Positions 40,216 through 48,769 of a DNA stretch of 64,000 bases are shown here, in pieces. The notes beneath the pieces were generated by a model. It saw nothing but the letters and a program-made list of their open reading frames with translations. It was not told where the DNA came from and ran no database searches. Origin of the DNA: Sporosarcina sp. ACRSL. Lineage in GTDB: Bacteria > Bacillota > Bacilli > Bacillales_A > Planococcaceae. The number at the start of each line of letters is the position of its first letter. Position 1 is the stretch's first letter. The DNA is taken from assembly GCF_022346605.1 (NCBI RefSeq), contig NZ_JAKRNT010000001.1, positions 372,001 through 436,000 on the forward strand, in the 5' to 3' direction. Made by a program: the position numbers and the translations under genes.

Positions 40216-41481
40216 ATGTTTAAAAAGGTCGAGCTTCAAAAGGGAGTCAATTTATACATTCGCAGGACCGAGCAATTTAAAACGATTACAATGTCTATTA
40301 AATGGTTGACAGAATTGGATGAAAAACAGGCTGCATCGCGCGCGGTATTGTCAAACGTTCTTCAGGATTCGAACGCCGACTACCCAAAACAAAGTGATCT
40401 GCGAAGAGCATTGGACGAATTGTATGGCACCGTATTCTACATGGATGCAACAAAACGTGGTAGTTCACATATCATTACGTTAAATATGGAATGTGTAAAC
40501 GATGAATACCTTTCTACGTCCGGGGTATTCGATGAAGCTTTAAAATTAGTCCGTTCCGTCATCTTCAATCCAAATTTAAAAGATGGAACTTTTGACGAAT
40601 CAATCGTCGGTCGGGAAAAACGTACAGTCATTGAACGGATTCGTTCCATTTATGACGATAAAGGAAGATATGCACATAAACGGATGCTTGAACTAATGCG
40701 ACCAAATGACCCTGCCTCCATGTCGGCAAGCGGTACAGAAGAAAATGTTGAATCCATTACGACTGCTTCTCTCCTAGATACATACAAGAGAATGTTGGAT
40801 AAGGACGAAATCGATATTTACGTCGTCGGAGATATCCAGGAAGATGAGCTAACTGAAAAAATAAAAACGATGTTTAATTTTACTGCTAGGGAAGCTACGA
40901 GGAAACAATATGAACAGCAAGACAACGAAGTGAAAGAAGTCCGCCAGATCTTTGAGAGGCAGGATATGAAGCAAGGGAAACTACAAGTTGGATATAGTAC
41001 ACCCATTTCCTTCTTTCATCCAGACTATCCTAAAATGCAAGTTACGAATGGTGTTTTAGGGGGATTCGCTCATAGTAAATTATTTATGAATGTCCGTGAA
41101 AAAGAAAGTATGGCGTACACTGTGAACAGCGCTTATGCCGCTTACTACGGCATCGTTTATGTCATGGCTGGCATCGATGCCGACCTTGAGGAAAAAGCCG
41201 TCAAATTGATTGGTGAACAGATTGACGCCATGCAGAACGGAAATGTCACGGACAAGGAGCTAAGTCAGACTGTTGCCTTATTGACGAACAGCATCCGGAG
41301 CGCATTCGATTCTGCAAGAGGCCAAATTGAAGTATATGACCAATACAAACAATTGGATGAAGATTTCACAGCCGACAAATGGATTGAGGGATGGAATTCG
41401 GTCACAATTGAAGATGTGACAGAGATGGCTTCTCAAATCCACTTGGAACTCATCTATTTGTTATCGGGAAGAGAGGCGTAA
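40216..41481 (+). CDS. ymfF: M16 peptidase-like protein YmfF (no HxxEH motif)
   Basis: 421 aa with the M16 fold pattern (RRALDELYGTVFY where an active enzyme would have its zinc helix; later AHSKLFMNVREKESMAYTVNS). No HxxEH is present, so it should be the non-catalytic partner of the next gene, as for paired M16 proteins. ATG after GAGGTG. Confidence 0.88.
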   Translation: MFKKVELQKGVNLYIRRTEQFKTITMSIKWLTELDEKQAASRAVLSNVLQDSNADYPKQSDLRRALDELYGTVFYMDATKRGSSHIITLNMECVNDEYLSTSGVFDEALKLVRSVIFNPNLKDGTFDESIVGREKRTVIERIRSIYDDKGRYAHKRMLELMRPNDPASMSASGTEENVESITTASLLDTYKRMLDKDEIDIYVVGDIQEDELTEKIKTMFNFTAREATRKQYEQQDNEVKEVRQIFERQDMKQGKLQVGYSTPISFFHPDYPKMQVTNGVLGGFAHSKLFMNVREKESMAYTVNSAYAAYYGIVYVMAGIDADLEEKAVKLIGEQIDAMQNGNVTDKELSQTVALLTNSIRSAFDSARGQIEVYDQYKQLDEDFTADKWIEGWNSVTIEDVTEMASQIHLELIYLLSGREA

Positions 41482-41483
41482 TT

Positions 41484-42782
41484 ATGGAGAAACTTACATT
41501 TGAAAACTTACAGGAAACTTTATTCCATGAAAGGCTCGACAATGGTTTGAACGTCTATATTTTGCCAAAACGAGGATTTTCGAAAACGTATGTGACGTTT
41601 ACGACGAAATATGGTTCGATTGACAGGACATTCATTCCGAGGGGCAAAGAAGAATTCGTGACGGTTCCAGATGGGATTGCACATTTCTTGGAACATAAAA
41701 TGTTTGACAAGAAAGAAGGGGACGTTTTCCAGAAGTTTGGTGTTCTTGGGGCATCTGCGAATGCATTCACTTCATTCACACGCACCTCATACTTATTCTC
41801 CACGACGGATAATTTGTATGAAAGCACGAAAGTGTTATTGGATTTCGTGCAAGAACCTTATTTCACTGAAGAAAAGGTTGAAAAGGAGAAGGGGATCATC
41901 GCGCAGGAAATTACGATGTACGATGATAATCCGGACTGGCAAAATTATTTCGGGACAATCCAAAGCCTATACAAAGAGTATCCGGTTAATATCGATATCG
42001 CGGGAACAATTGAAACGATCCAAGAGATTACCGCTGAGCATCTTTACGAATGTTATGAAACTTTTTACCACCCGTCGAATATGGCGGTATTTGTCATTGG
42101 TGCAGTTGATCCCGAAGAGATGATGAACTTTATTCGTGAAGACCAGAACAGCAAGGAGTTTTCGGAGCCAATTGAAATCAAGCGGAAATATCCCGAAGAG
42201 CCGTTAGAAGCGAATAAAAAGAAAACTGTGCTTGAAATGGATGTATTACGTCCGAAATTCAATTACGGCATGAAGTGCAGCCGAACAATCATGGAAGGCA
42301 GCGAAATGCTCCGTCAAGATTTGGCTGTCAATCTTGTCCTCGATATCTTGTTCGGCAAAACCTCTGAATTTTACACGAAAGCATATAGTGATCATTTGAT
42401 CGATGAGACATACCATTACGATTTCATTTTTGAGAAAGGATACGGCTTCGCGATGGTTGAATCAGATACTGAACATCCTTCCGAGCTCGAAGCTGCAGTC
42501 CGGAATACATTGAAATCGCAAGTGGATAATTGGTCGATTTCCGAAGAAGATCTCAATCGAGCAAAAAAACGGAGAATCGGTCAATTCATGCGTTCTTTGA
42601 ACTCCATCGAATTTATTTCTAATCAATTTACACAATATAATTTCAACGAAATGAATTTATTCGATGTTGTTCCGACGCTCGAGAACATTCAAATCGAGCA
42701 TTTGCAAGATGCGTTCTCGACGATTTCCAACGTAGATAGCCATACTGTCATGACGATTGTCCCCGGCTCAAAAGAAGGCTGA
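41484..42782 (+). CDS. ymfH: M16-family zinc protease YmfH
   Basis: 432 aa. Inverted zinc motif HFLEH at residues 67-71, followed by the ASANAFTSFTRTSYLF segment and the downstream EKGIIAQEITMYDDNP Glu region. Two bases after ymfF; the pair likely forms a heterodimeric peptidase (inference from M16 biology). Substrate unknown. Confidence 0.9.
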   Translation: MEKLTFENLQETLFHERLDNGLNVYILPKRGFSKTYVTFTTKYGSIDRTFIPRGKEEFVTVPDGIAHFLEHKMFDKKEGDVFQKFGVLGASANAFTSFTRTSYLFSTTDNLYESTKVLLDFVQEPYFTEEKVEKEKGIIAQEITMYDDNPDWQNYFGTIQSLYKEYPVNIDIAGTIETIQEITAEHLYECYETFYHPSNMAVFVIGAVDPEEMMNFIREDQNSKEFSEPIEIKRKYPEEPLEANKKKTVLEMDVLRPKFNYGMKCSRTIMEGSEMLRQDLAVNLVLDILFGKTSEFYTKAYSDHLIDETYHYDFIFEKGYGFAMVESDTEHPSELEAAVRNTLKSQVDNWSISEEDLNRAKKRRIGQFMRSLNSIEFISNQFTQYNFNEMNLFDVVPTLENIQIEHLQDAFSTISNVDSHTVMTIVPGSKEG

Positions 42783-42784
42783 CA

Positions 42785-43513
42785 ATGAAGCGTCATGCAG
42801 TAATCCTCGGTTCATCCGGCGGCATCGGGGAAGCAGTTAGCCGTAAACTCGCCGCCGATGGATGGTCGTTGTATCTACATTACAATCGAAACGCGGAAGG
42901 TGCTTTAGAGCTGAGGAAGGAATTGATGAAGAACTACCCTAACGGGGACTTCCACGTCGTCCAGTCAGATTTTACACAACAAGACGGTGCACGGAAGCTT
43001 GCGGGCCAAGTAGGTCATGTCCAAGCAGTTGTCGTCGCGCTCGGTCAATCGATGCTGAAACTATTGACCGATACGACAATTAGCGACATGGAGGCGCTAT
43101 GGCGTGTACATATGCAAAACCCTGCAATGTTCATTAGTCTCGTATCTCCTCAACTGCGGAGCTATCCAGTGTCGTATGTCGTTTTTATCGGTTCCATTTG
43201 GGGACATACCGGTGCTGCGGGTGAAGTTATGTATTCTGCTGTAAAAGGGGCACAGCATGCATTCGTCAAAGCTTATGCGAAAGAGGCGGCTTATACTGGC
43301 ACACGGGTAAACGCTATTGCACCAGGATGGATTGAAACGGAAATGAATGAAGAACTGTCCGAAGAAGATAAACAGCTCGTCATCGACCAAATTCCTTTGC
43401 AGTCAACTGGTCAGCCTGAGCAGGTAGCGGATCTCACAAGTTTTCTAATTAGTGGGAAGGCGGATTATATGACAGGTGAAATCTTGAAATTGAACGGTGG
43501 ATGGTATATTTAA
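42785..43513 (+). CDS. ymfI: Short-chain dehydrogenase/reductase YmfI
   Basis: 242 aa Rossmann-fold oxidoreductase. Cofactor motif GSSGGIGE near the N-terminus; catalytic Ser in IGSIWG and YxxxK in MYSAVKGAQ; C-terminal GEILKLNGGW. FabG-like, but the substrate is unknown. Two bases after ymfH. Confidence 0.9.
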   Translation: MKRHAVILGSSGGIGEAVSRKLAADGWSLYLHYNRNAEGALELRKELMKNYPNGDFHVVQSDFTQQDGARKLAGQVGHVQAVVVALGQSMLKLLTDTTISDMEALWRVHMQNPAMFISLVSPQLRSYPVSYVVFIGSIWGHTGAAGEVMYSAVKGAQHAFVKAYAKEAAYTGTRVNAIAPGWIETEMNEELSEEDKQLVIDQIPLQSTGQPEQVADLTSFLISGKADYMTGEILKLNGGWYI

Positions 43514-43527
43514 TCGTTTGTCCAAAT

Positions 43528-43558
43528 AAAAAAGGGGATACATTTTTTCCCCTTTTTC
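43528..43558 (+). terminator. Intrinsic terminator after ymfI
   Basis: AAAAAAGGGG/CCCCTTTTT hairpin ending in a T run; it could work in both directions. Confidence 0.75.
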
Positions 43559-43566
43559 TTTTTTCC

Positions 43567-43595
43567 TTTTCATCGACTGTCGAATCCGCTATTAT
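43567..43595 (+). promoter_or_regulatory. Probable promoter for ymfK
   Basis: TTTTCA (43567-43572), 17-bp spacer, TATTAT (43590-43595). Confidence 0.45.
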
Positions 43596-43702
43596 AGAAC
43601 TAAGTTGTGTCTCGTGCGTCCTACAAATTGAAGCGTTTAAAAATGTGCTCGGATGGCTTGCTTTTCATTGAAGCTCAAAAATATGTCGAAAGGGTGGGTC
43701 GA

Positions 43703-44500
43703 ATGGGTGAATGGTATGTCGAATATGAGATACAGGTGAATCGGCCGGGTTTGCTAGGAGACATTGCTTCCTTATTGGGGATGTTGCGCGTCAACATCGT
43801 GACGATCAATGGTGTCGATGGTGGACACCGCGGTATGCTCGTCCGGACGGAGAATGACGATCAGATCAAGCGTTTTGAATTGATTGCATCCACGATGGAA
43901 ACCATTCAAGTAAAAAAAATCCGTGAACCGAAACTGCGTGACATTTTGGCGGTCAGACATGGGCGCTATATCAAGCAGGATATCGACGATCGGAAGACAT
44001 TCAGATTCATTCGTAGCGAACTGGGCGTCCTCGTTGATTTCATGGCGGAGCTGTTTAAACAGGATGGCCACAAACTGATTGGAATTCGGGGAATGCCTAG
44101 GGTCGGTAAAACTGAATCAGTCGTCGCTGCAAGTGTTTGTGCAAATAAAAAATGGATTTTCCTTTCTTCCACGATGATCAAGCAGACCGTACGAAACACT
44201 CTGGCGGGTGATGAATTCTCGAAAGATAATATATTCATTCTCGACGGTATCGTCACGAGAAAATCCGGAGATGAAAGACATATGCAACTCGTGCGTGAAA
44301 TGATGAGCATGCCTTCCATCAAAGTAGTCGAGCACCCGGACATGTTCGTTCAGCATTCTGAATACGACATGGAAGATTTCGATTATATTATTGAATTACG
44401 GACAGATCCTGACCAAGAAATTACATATGAAATGATGGAGAAAAACCATATGATGTCCGATGTAGGTCCAATGGGTGGATTTGGTACGTTTAACTTTTAA
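43703..44500 (+). CDS. ymfK: YmfK family protein (DUF3388, ACT-like N-terminus)
   Basis: 265 aa. The N-terminal ~75 residues look like an ACT-type fold (YEIQVNRPGLLGDIASLLGM). A central P-loop-like GMPRVGKTE follows HKLIGI, suggesting nucleotide binding. Function unknown. ATG 43703 after AAAGGGTGG gives the conserved MGEWYVEYEIQ. Upstream in-frame codons to 43607 have no support. The ~85-aa ymfJ expected between ymfI and ymfK from B. subtilis is missing. Confidence 0.9.
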   Translation: MGEWYVEYEIQVNRPGLLGDIASLLGMLRVNIVTINGVDGGHRGMLVRTENDDQIKRFELIASTMETIQVKKIREPKLRDILAVRHGRYIKQDIDDRKTFRFIRSELGVLVDFMAELFKQDGHKLIGIRGMPRVGKTESVVAASVCANKKWIFLSSTMIKQTVRNTLAGDEFSKDNIFILDGIVTRKSGDERHMQLVREMMSMPSIKVVEHPDMFVQHSEYDMEDFDYIIELRTDPDQEITYEMMEKNHMMSDVGPMGGFGTFNF

Positions 44501-44517
44501 ACAGGCAGGTGTTAAAA

Positions 44518-45387
44518 TTGACCGGATTAGGTGAACGTCTTAAAGAGGCGAGAACAGCTAAGGGATATTCACTGGATGATTTGCAATCGATAACAAAAAT
44601 TCAAAAACGGTACCTTTCCGGTATTGAAAATGAAGATTACAGCATGATGCCCGGCGCATTTTATGTACGAGCGTTCATTAAACAATATTCGGAAGCTGTC
44701 GGTTTGGATTCCGATGAAATGCTGTCGTTATATAAAGAATCTGCAATTCATGAAAATTTTGAAGAAGAGGCTTCACAAATCACTCCTCAAATGAAGAGAA
44801 CACGAGGTCTCAAAGGCAACAGCCGTCTAAATGAATTGATACCGAAATTTATTGTGGCATTATTCATTGTCGTCATTATCGTAGTTGTATGGGTACTATG
44901 GCAGAAAACTGCATCTAATAATGCAGGGCTCACAGATGTTGAACCGGAACAAGAGATAACGATGGATAGCAAACAACCGCCAGCAGGCAGTGTTAACGAA
45001 GGAACCGTAGACGACGGAACTGACGAAGAAACGACAGAGCCGGATCCTGAGCCGGAGGAAGAAGTTGTGGAGCAGTCGATCACATACGTCAGCACAAGAG
45101 GGGAAGACTCCACATATACGCTGACGGATGCAGAAGGGTTCACGCTTCAGATCGATACATCTGGAGATTCGTGGATAGGCGTCCAAGACGAGAAGCGAGT
45201 TGAACGAACACCGCTTGCACGTGTTATGAAAGCCGGAGAAACGATTGAATTGGATGTTTCTGATGTTGAATTCGTTCGGATCCGAGTGGGCAGAACACAA
45301 AACACTTCTATTTTTGTCAATGGTGAAAAGTTGGAATACGCTTCTGACGCCATTACTCAAAATATCATTATAGAATACGAGAAATGA
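44518..45387 (+). CDS. ymfM: YmfM, RodZ-like membrane protein with HTH domain
   Basis: 289 aa. N-terminal cytoplasmic Cro/C1-type HTH (residues ~3-65, LGERLKEARTAKGYSLDDLQ), basic juxtamembrane stretch, single transmembrane segment (~111-129), acidic Pro/Glu linker, then an extracellular DUF4115 beta domain. RodZ-type proteins link MreB to cell-shape control. TTG 44518 is six bases after CAGGTG; GTG 44509 overlaps that site. Confidence 0.9.
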   Translation: MTGLGERLKEARTAKGYSLDDLQSITKIQKRYLSGIENEDYSMMPGAFYVRAFIKQYSEAVGLDSDEMLSLYKESAIHENFEEEASQITPQMKRTRGLKGNSRLNELIPKFIVALFIVVIIVVVWVLWQKTASNNAGLTDVEPEQEITMDSKQPPAGSVNEGTVDDGTDEETTEPDPEPEEEVVEQSITYVSTRGEDSTYTLTDAEGFTLQIDTSGDSWIGVQDEKRVERTPLARVMKAGETIELDVSDVEFVRIRVGRTQNTSIFVNGEKLEYASDAITQNIIIEYEK

Positions 45388-45391
45388 AAAT

Positions 45392-45416
45392 AGTCATCTA
45401 TAAAGATGACTTTTTT
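45392..45416 (+). terminator. Intrinsic terminator between ymfM and pgsA
   Basis: AGTCATCT-ATAA-AGATGACT perfect hairpin with a T run. Confidence 0.85.
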
Positions 45417-45441
45417 CATTCCGAAAGGATAAGTGAGACAA

Positions 45442-46020
45442 TTGAATTTACCAAACAAAATTACAGTATCACGCATATTGCTCATCCCGATATTCATCGT
45501 TTTCATGTTAGTCGATTTTGGGTTTGGATCATTTGCAGTCGGAGGCACTATTCTATCCGTTGAGCAACTGATTGGTGCGATGCTGTTCATCATCGCTGCT
45601 GCGACAGACTGGTTTGATGGACATTTAGCTAGAAAACATAATCTTGTCACGAACATGGGGAAATTTTTAGATCCACTCGCCGATAAACTTCTTGTGTCCG
45701 CAGCGCTGATCATCCTCGTGGAACTTGGATCCGCCGCTTCATGGATTGTCATCATCATCATTAGCAGAGAGTTTGCCGTTACCGGATTACGACTTGTACT
45801 TGCTGGTGGTGGCGAAGTTGTAGCAGCAAATCAATTAGGAAAGATCAAAACAGCGACCCAATTAGTTGCAATCGCCTTCCTTTTATTGAATAACATTTTC
45901 TTCGAAGCGATCAACTTCCCGTTCGGCACAATTATGCTTTATATCGCCCTGTTCTTTACAATTTGGTCAGGAGCAGATTATTTTTATAAAAACCGGAGGG
46001 TCTTACTCGACTCCATGTAA
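45442..46020 (+). CDS. pgsA: CDP-diacylglycerol-glycerol-3-phosphate 3-phosphatidyltransferase
   Basis: Makes phosphatidylglycerol phosphate from the CdsA product. 192 aa, about four to five membrane segments. CDP-alcohol phosphotransferase motif DxxDGxxAR(x8)GxxxDxxxD is seen as DWFDGHLARKH and GKFLDPLADK. TTG 45442 gives MNLPNKIT, matching the family. GTG 45433, nine bases earlier, is an alternative, as the AAAGGAT site is between ideal distances. Confidence 0.94.
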   Translation: MNLPNKITVSRILLIPIFIVFMLVDFGFGSFAVGGTILSVEQLIGAMLFIIAAATDWFDGHLARKHNLVTNMGKFLDPLADKLLVSAALIILVELGSAASWIVIIIISREFAVTGLRLVLAGGGEVVAANQLGKIKTATQLVAIAFLLLNNIFFEAINFPFGTIMLYIALFFTIWSGADYFYKNRRVLLDSM

Positions 46021-46032
46021 GGAGATGTTCGT

Positions 46033-47283
46033 ATGAAAGCTGAAATCATCGCTGTAGGATCGGAGCTCTTGTTAGGGCAAATTAGTAATACGAATGCCGC
46101 ATATATTTCTGCTCGTCTCGCTGAAGTCGGCATCGATGTATATTATCATACGGTCGTCGGAGACAATCCGAACCGACTCGCGGAAGCGATAAAACATGCA
46201 CAAAACCGTGCGGATCTTATCATTTTTTCCGGAGGGCTTGGTCCGACAAAGGATGACCTGACGAAAGAAACAATCGCCAACATACTAGGCGTTGAACTTG
46301 AAAGCGATTATGCCGCGTTAGTCTCAATTGAAGCTTATTTCAAACGGACAGGTAGGACGATGACCGAAAATAATAAAAAACAGGCACTCGTTCTGGCTGG
46401 TTCGACAGTTTTGACGAATCATAACGGTATGGCGCCAGGCATGGCAATAGAGAAGGACGGGATAAGGTATATCTTATTACCCGGTCCACCTCATGAATTG
46501 GAGCCGATGTTTGAAAAAGAAGCTATCCCGTACCTATTAGGGACTTCCACGAAGCGTGAGGTTATCGTTTCACGTGTGCTGAAATTTTATGGAATAGGAG
46601 AAGCTGAGCTCGAGTATCGTGTTCAATCGATTTTAGAGAAACAGTCAAATCCGACTGTCGCTCCTCTAGCATCTCCTGATTCCGTCACCCTCCGATTAAC
46701 CGCAAAAGCAGAATCGCATGAGGCTGCCCAAAAGTTGATTGCACCAGTGGAGTTGGAAATCCGTTCAGTCGTTGGTCAATTTATCTATGGTACTGATGAG
46801 GATACGTTGTCGTCAAAAGCGGTCGAACTGCTGAAAAGTAATGGGCTGACAATTGCCGCTGCTGAAAGTTTGACAGCGGGTCAATTCATGTCGGAATTGG
46901 CAGACGAACCGGGCATCAGCTCTTCCTTTAAAGGCGGAGTCGTCGTCTATGATGAGACCGCGAAAAAGGAGCAGCTTACTATTTCGGATGCATTGCTAGA
47001 TGCGTACGGTGTTGTCAGTTCGGAATGTGCAGCTGCGTTAGCCCAAAATGTGAAGCGGAAGTTCAATTCGGACATCGGAGTCGGATTGACAGGTGTTGCT
47101 GGCCCTGACCCGCATGACGGAAAACCGGTCGGAACCGTTTGGATTGGAATCGCATTTCCTGATGATGTGAAAACATTTAAACTAGAATTATCAGGTTCCC
47201 GAAATACGAATCGGAAACGTGCTGCCCGATTCGCCTTCTACTATTTAATACAAGAGATGAAGAAACGGTACCCCGAAAATTAA
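46033..47283 (+). CDS. cinA: CinA (competence/damage-inducible protein A, NMN-deamidase-type)
   Basis: 416 aa. N-terminal MoaB/MogA-like domain (IAVGSELLLGQISNTN, FSGGLGPTKDDLT) and C-terminal CinA domain (AAAESLTAGQ, GVAGPDPHDGKPVGTVW). In characterised homologues it hydrolyses ADP-ribose and/or deamidates NMN; in Bacillales it is next to recA. RBS AAGGAGA. Confidence 0.94.
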   Translation: MKAEIIAVGSELLLGQISNTNAAYISARLAEVGIDVYYHTVVGDNPNRLAEAIKHAQNRADLIIFSGGLGPTKDDLTKETIANILGVELESDYAALVSIEAYFKRTGRTMTENNKKQALVLAGSTVLTNHNGMAPGMAIEKDGIRYILLPGPPHELEPMFEKEAIPYLLGTSTKREVIVSRVLKFYGIGEAELEYRVQSILEKQSNPTVAPLASPDSVTLRLTAKAESHEAAQKLIAPVELEIRSVVGQFIYGTDEDTLSSKAVELLKSNGLTIAAAESLTAGQFMSELADEPGISSSFKGGVVVYDETAKKEQLTISDALLDAYGVVSSECAAALAQNVKRKFNSDIGVGLTGVAGPDPHDGKPVGTVWIGIAFPDDVKTFKLELSGSRNTNRKRAARFAFYYLIQEMKKRYPEN

Positions 47284-47290
47284 ATTTTGC

Positions 47291-47348
47291 CCCTTATTCT
47301 CATTTAAAATCCACTTTTCACCCTTATTCTCATTTAAAATTGGATTTT
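47291..47348. repeat. Short direct and inverted repeats between cinA and recA
   Basis: A 20-bp sequence CCCTTATT...TTTAAAAT is repeated exactly at 47291-47310 and 47321-47340 (30-bp period). AAAATCCA (47306-47313) is complementary to TGGATTTT (47341-47348). It lies just upstream of the SOS box. Confidence 0.75.
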
Positions 47349-47360
47349 GATAAAATAAAT

Positions 47361-47374
47361 CGAATAAGCGTTCG
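47361..47374 (+). promoter_or_regulatory. LexA (SOS) operator of recA
   Basis: CGAATAAGCGTTCG matches the Bacillus LexA consensus CGAACRNRYGTTYG at all but one position. It ends nine bases before the -35 of the recA promoter. Confidence 0.85.
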
Positions 47375-47382
47375 TTTTTTGT

Positions 47383-47411
47383 TTGAGTATTTCTCATAAA
47401 AGGAGTATAGT
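47383..47411 (+). promoter_or_regulatory. recA promoter
   Basis: TTGAGT (47383-47388), 17-bp spacer, TATAGT (47406-47411); SOS box immediately upstream. Confidence 0.7.
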
Positions 47412-47458
47412 AGAGACAGGAAGAAAAAGAATAACGCCTTTTAAGGGAGGAATCGTTT

Positions 47459-48520
47459 TTGAGCGATCGTAAAGCAGCTTTGGACCAAGCTTTGAAACAA
47501 ATTGAGAAACAATTCGGGAAAGGGTCCGTTATGAAATTAGGGGAAAAGACCGATAGGGAGATTGCTACATCTTCCACCGGCTCTCTTGCACTCGACGCTG
47601 CATTAGGGGTTGGCGGATATCCTAGAGGACGGGTCATCGAAATCTATGGACCGGAGAGTTCCGGTAAGACAACAGTGGCATTGCATGCAATTGCGGAAGT
47701 GCAAGCTTCGGGCGGACAAGCCGCTTTCATTGATGCAGAGCATGCATTGGATCCTGTTTACGCGCAGAAGCTTGGCGTCAATATTGACGAATTGCTTTTG
47801 TCACAGCCGGATACCGGCGAGCAAGCGCTAGAAATCGCCGAAGCTCTCGTTCGGAGTGGAGCAATCGACATTGTTGTCATTGACTCCGTTGCGGCATTAG
47901 TACCGAAAGCAGAAATCGAAGGGGAAATGGGCGACTCGCATGTGGGCTTACAAGCACGTCTCATGTCCCAAGCGCTACGTAAACTGTCTGGTGCTATTAA
48001 CAAATCGAAGACGATCGCTGTCTTCATTAACCAAATTCGTGAAAAAGTCGGTGTCATGTTCGGAAACCCTGAAGTAACACCTGGCGGCCGCGCATTGAAA
48101 TTCTATTCCTCTGTACGTTTGGAAGTGAGAAGAGGCGAAGCCATCAAGCAAGGCACAGACATCATGGGGAATAAAACCCGTATTCGTGTCGTGAAAAACA
48201 AAGTCGCTCCTCCGTTCCGTACTGCGGAAGTGGACATTATGTATGGGGAAGGGATTTCTAGAGAAGGAGAAATCGTCGACCTCGGAGCTGAACTCGAAGT
48301 TGTCCAAAAAAGTGGAGCATGGTATTCCTATGAAGGCGAAAGGCTTGGCCAGGGTCGTGAAAACGCCAAGCAATTCCTGAAAGAAAATCCGGATATTCGT
48401 TCTGAAATTGCAAACAAAATCCGTGATTCTTACGGAATGGCTGCTCAAAACTACGTCATCGCAAGCCATGACGAAGAGGAAGAAGACGAACTTGAACTAT
48501 TCCTTGAAGAGGAAGAATAA
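47459..48520 (+). CDS. recA: Recombinase A
   Basis: Strand-exchange ATPase and SOS co-protease. 353 aa. Walker [10 protein letters not shown] (64-72), [15 protein letters not shown]alker B, DNA-contact loop [20 protein letters not shown] (L1), [17 protein letters not shown], and a very acidic C-terminal tail. TTG start behind AAGGGAGG. SOS operator and own promoter; strong terminator after. Confidence 0.98.
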   Translation: MSDRKAALDQALKQIEKQFGKGSVMKLGEKTDREIATSSTGSLALDAALGVGGYPRGRVIEIYGPESSGKTTVALHAIAEVQASGGQAAFIDAEHALDPVYAQKLGVNIDELLLSQPDTGEQALEIAEALVRSGAIDIVVIDSVAALVPKAEIEGEMGDSHVGLQARLMSQALRKLSGAINKSKTIAVFINQIREKVGVMFGNPEVTPGGRALKFYSSVRLEVRRGEAIKQGTDIMGNKTRIRVVKNKVAPPFRTAEVDIMYGEGISREGEIVDLGAELEVVQKSGAWYSYEGERLGQGRENAKQFLKENPDIRSEIANKIRDSYGMAAQNYVIASHDEEEEDELELFLEEEE

Positions 48521-48532
48521 TTGATTGACGAA

Positions 48533-48567
48533 CCGGACTGCCTTTTAACGAGGCGGTCCGGTTTTTT
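48533..48567 (+). terminator. Intrinsic terminator after recA
   Basis: CCGGACTGCC/GGCGGTCCGG with one G.T pair, then six Ts. Confidence 0.9.
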
Positions 48568-48635
48568 ATCGATTCATCCAATGATACATACGTTCCGAAA
48601 AAAGCGTAATAAAGGTGCATAACGCTTTACATTCC

Positions 48636-48664
48636 TTGACATGTCAATTTTTCATCGATACAAT
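48636..48664 (+). promoter_or_regulatory. Strong sigma-A promoter of rny
   Basis: Perfect TTGACA (48636-48641), 17-bp spacer, TACAAT (48659-48664). The -35 is the left half of a perfect 12-bp palindrome TTGACATGTCAA (48636-48647). A second TATAAT lies at 48673. Confidence 0.8.
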
Positions 48665-48769
48665 TAGAATTGTATAATTTCACATCAATGAAATCATTAT
48701 GGCAGTATGTTGATTGTTAATATACGAGCCGACTGAAAACGAAAAGAATAGCAGGAGGAGGTGACCTGG

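Noticed and set aside
40216-41481. YmfF as a broken protease
   Set aside because: Absence of HxxEH is normal for the YmfF half of this M16 pair; the frame is intact.
43514-43702. Possible small ymfJ gene between ymfI and ymfK
   Set aside because: I found only a terminator, a promoter and the ymfK ribosome-binding site; no DUF3243-like frame.
47245-47637. 130-codon antisense frame over the cinA-recA spacer
   Set aside because: It crosses the direct repeats, the SOS box and the recA promoter and start; the peptide is a repeat artefact.
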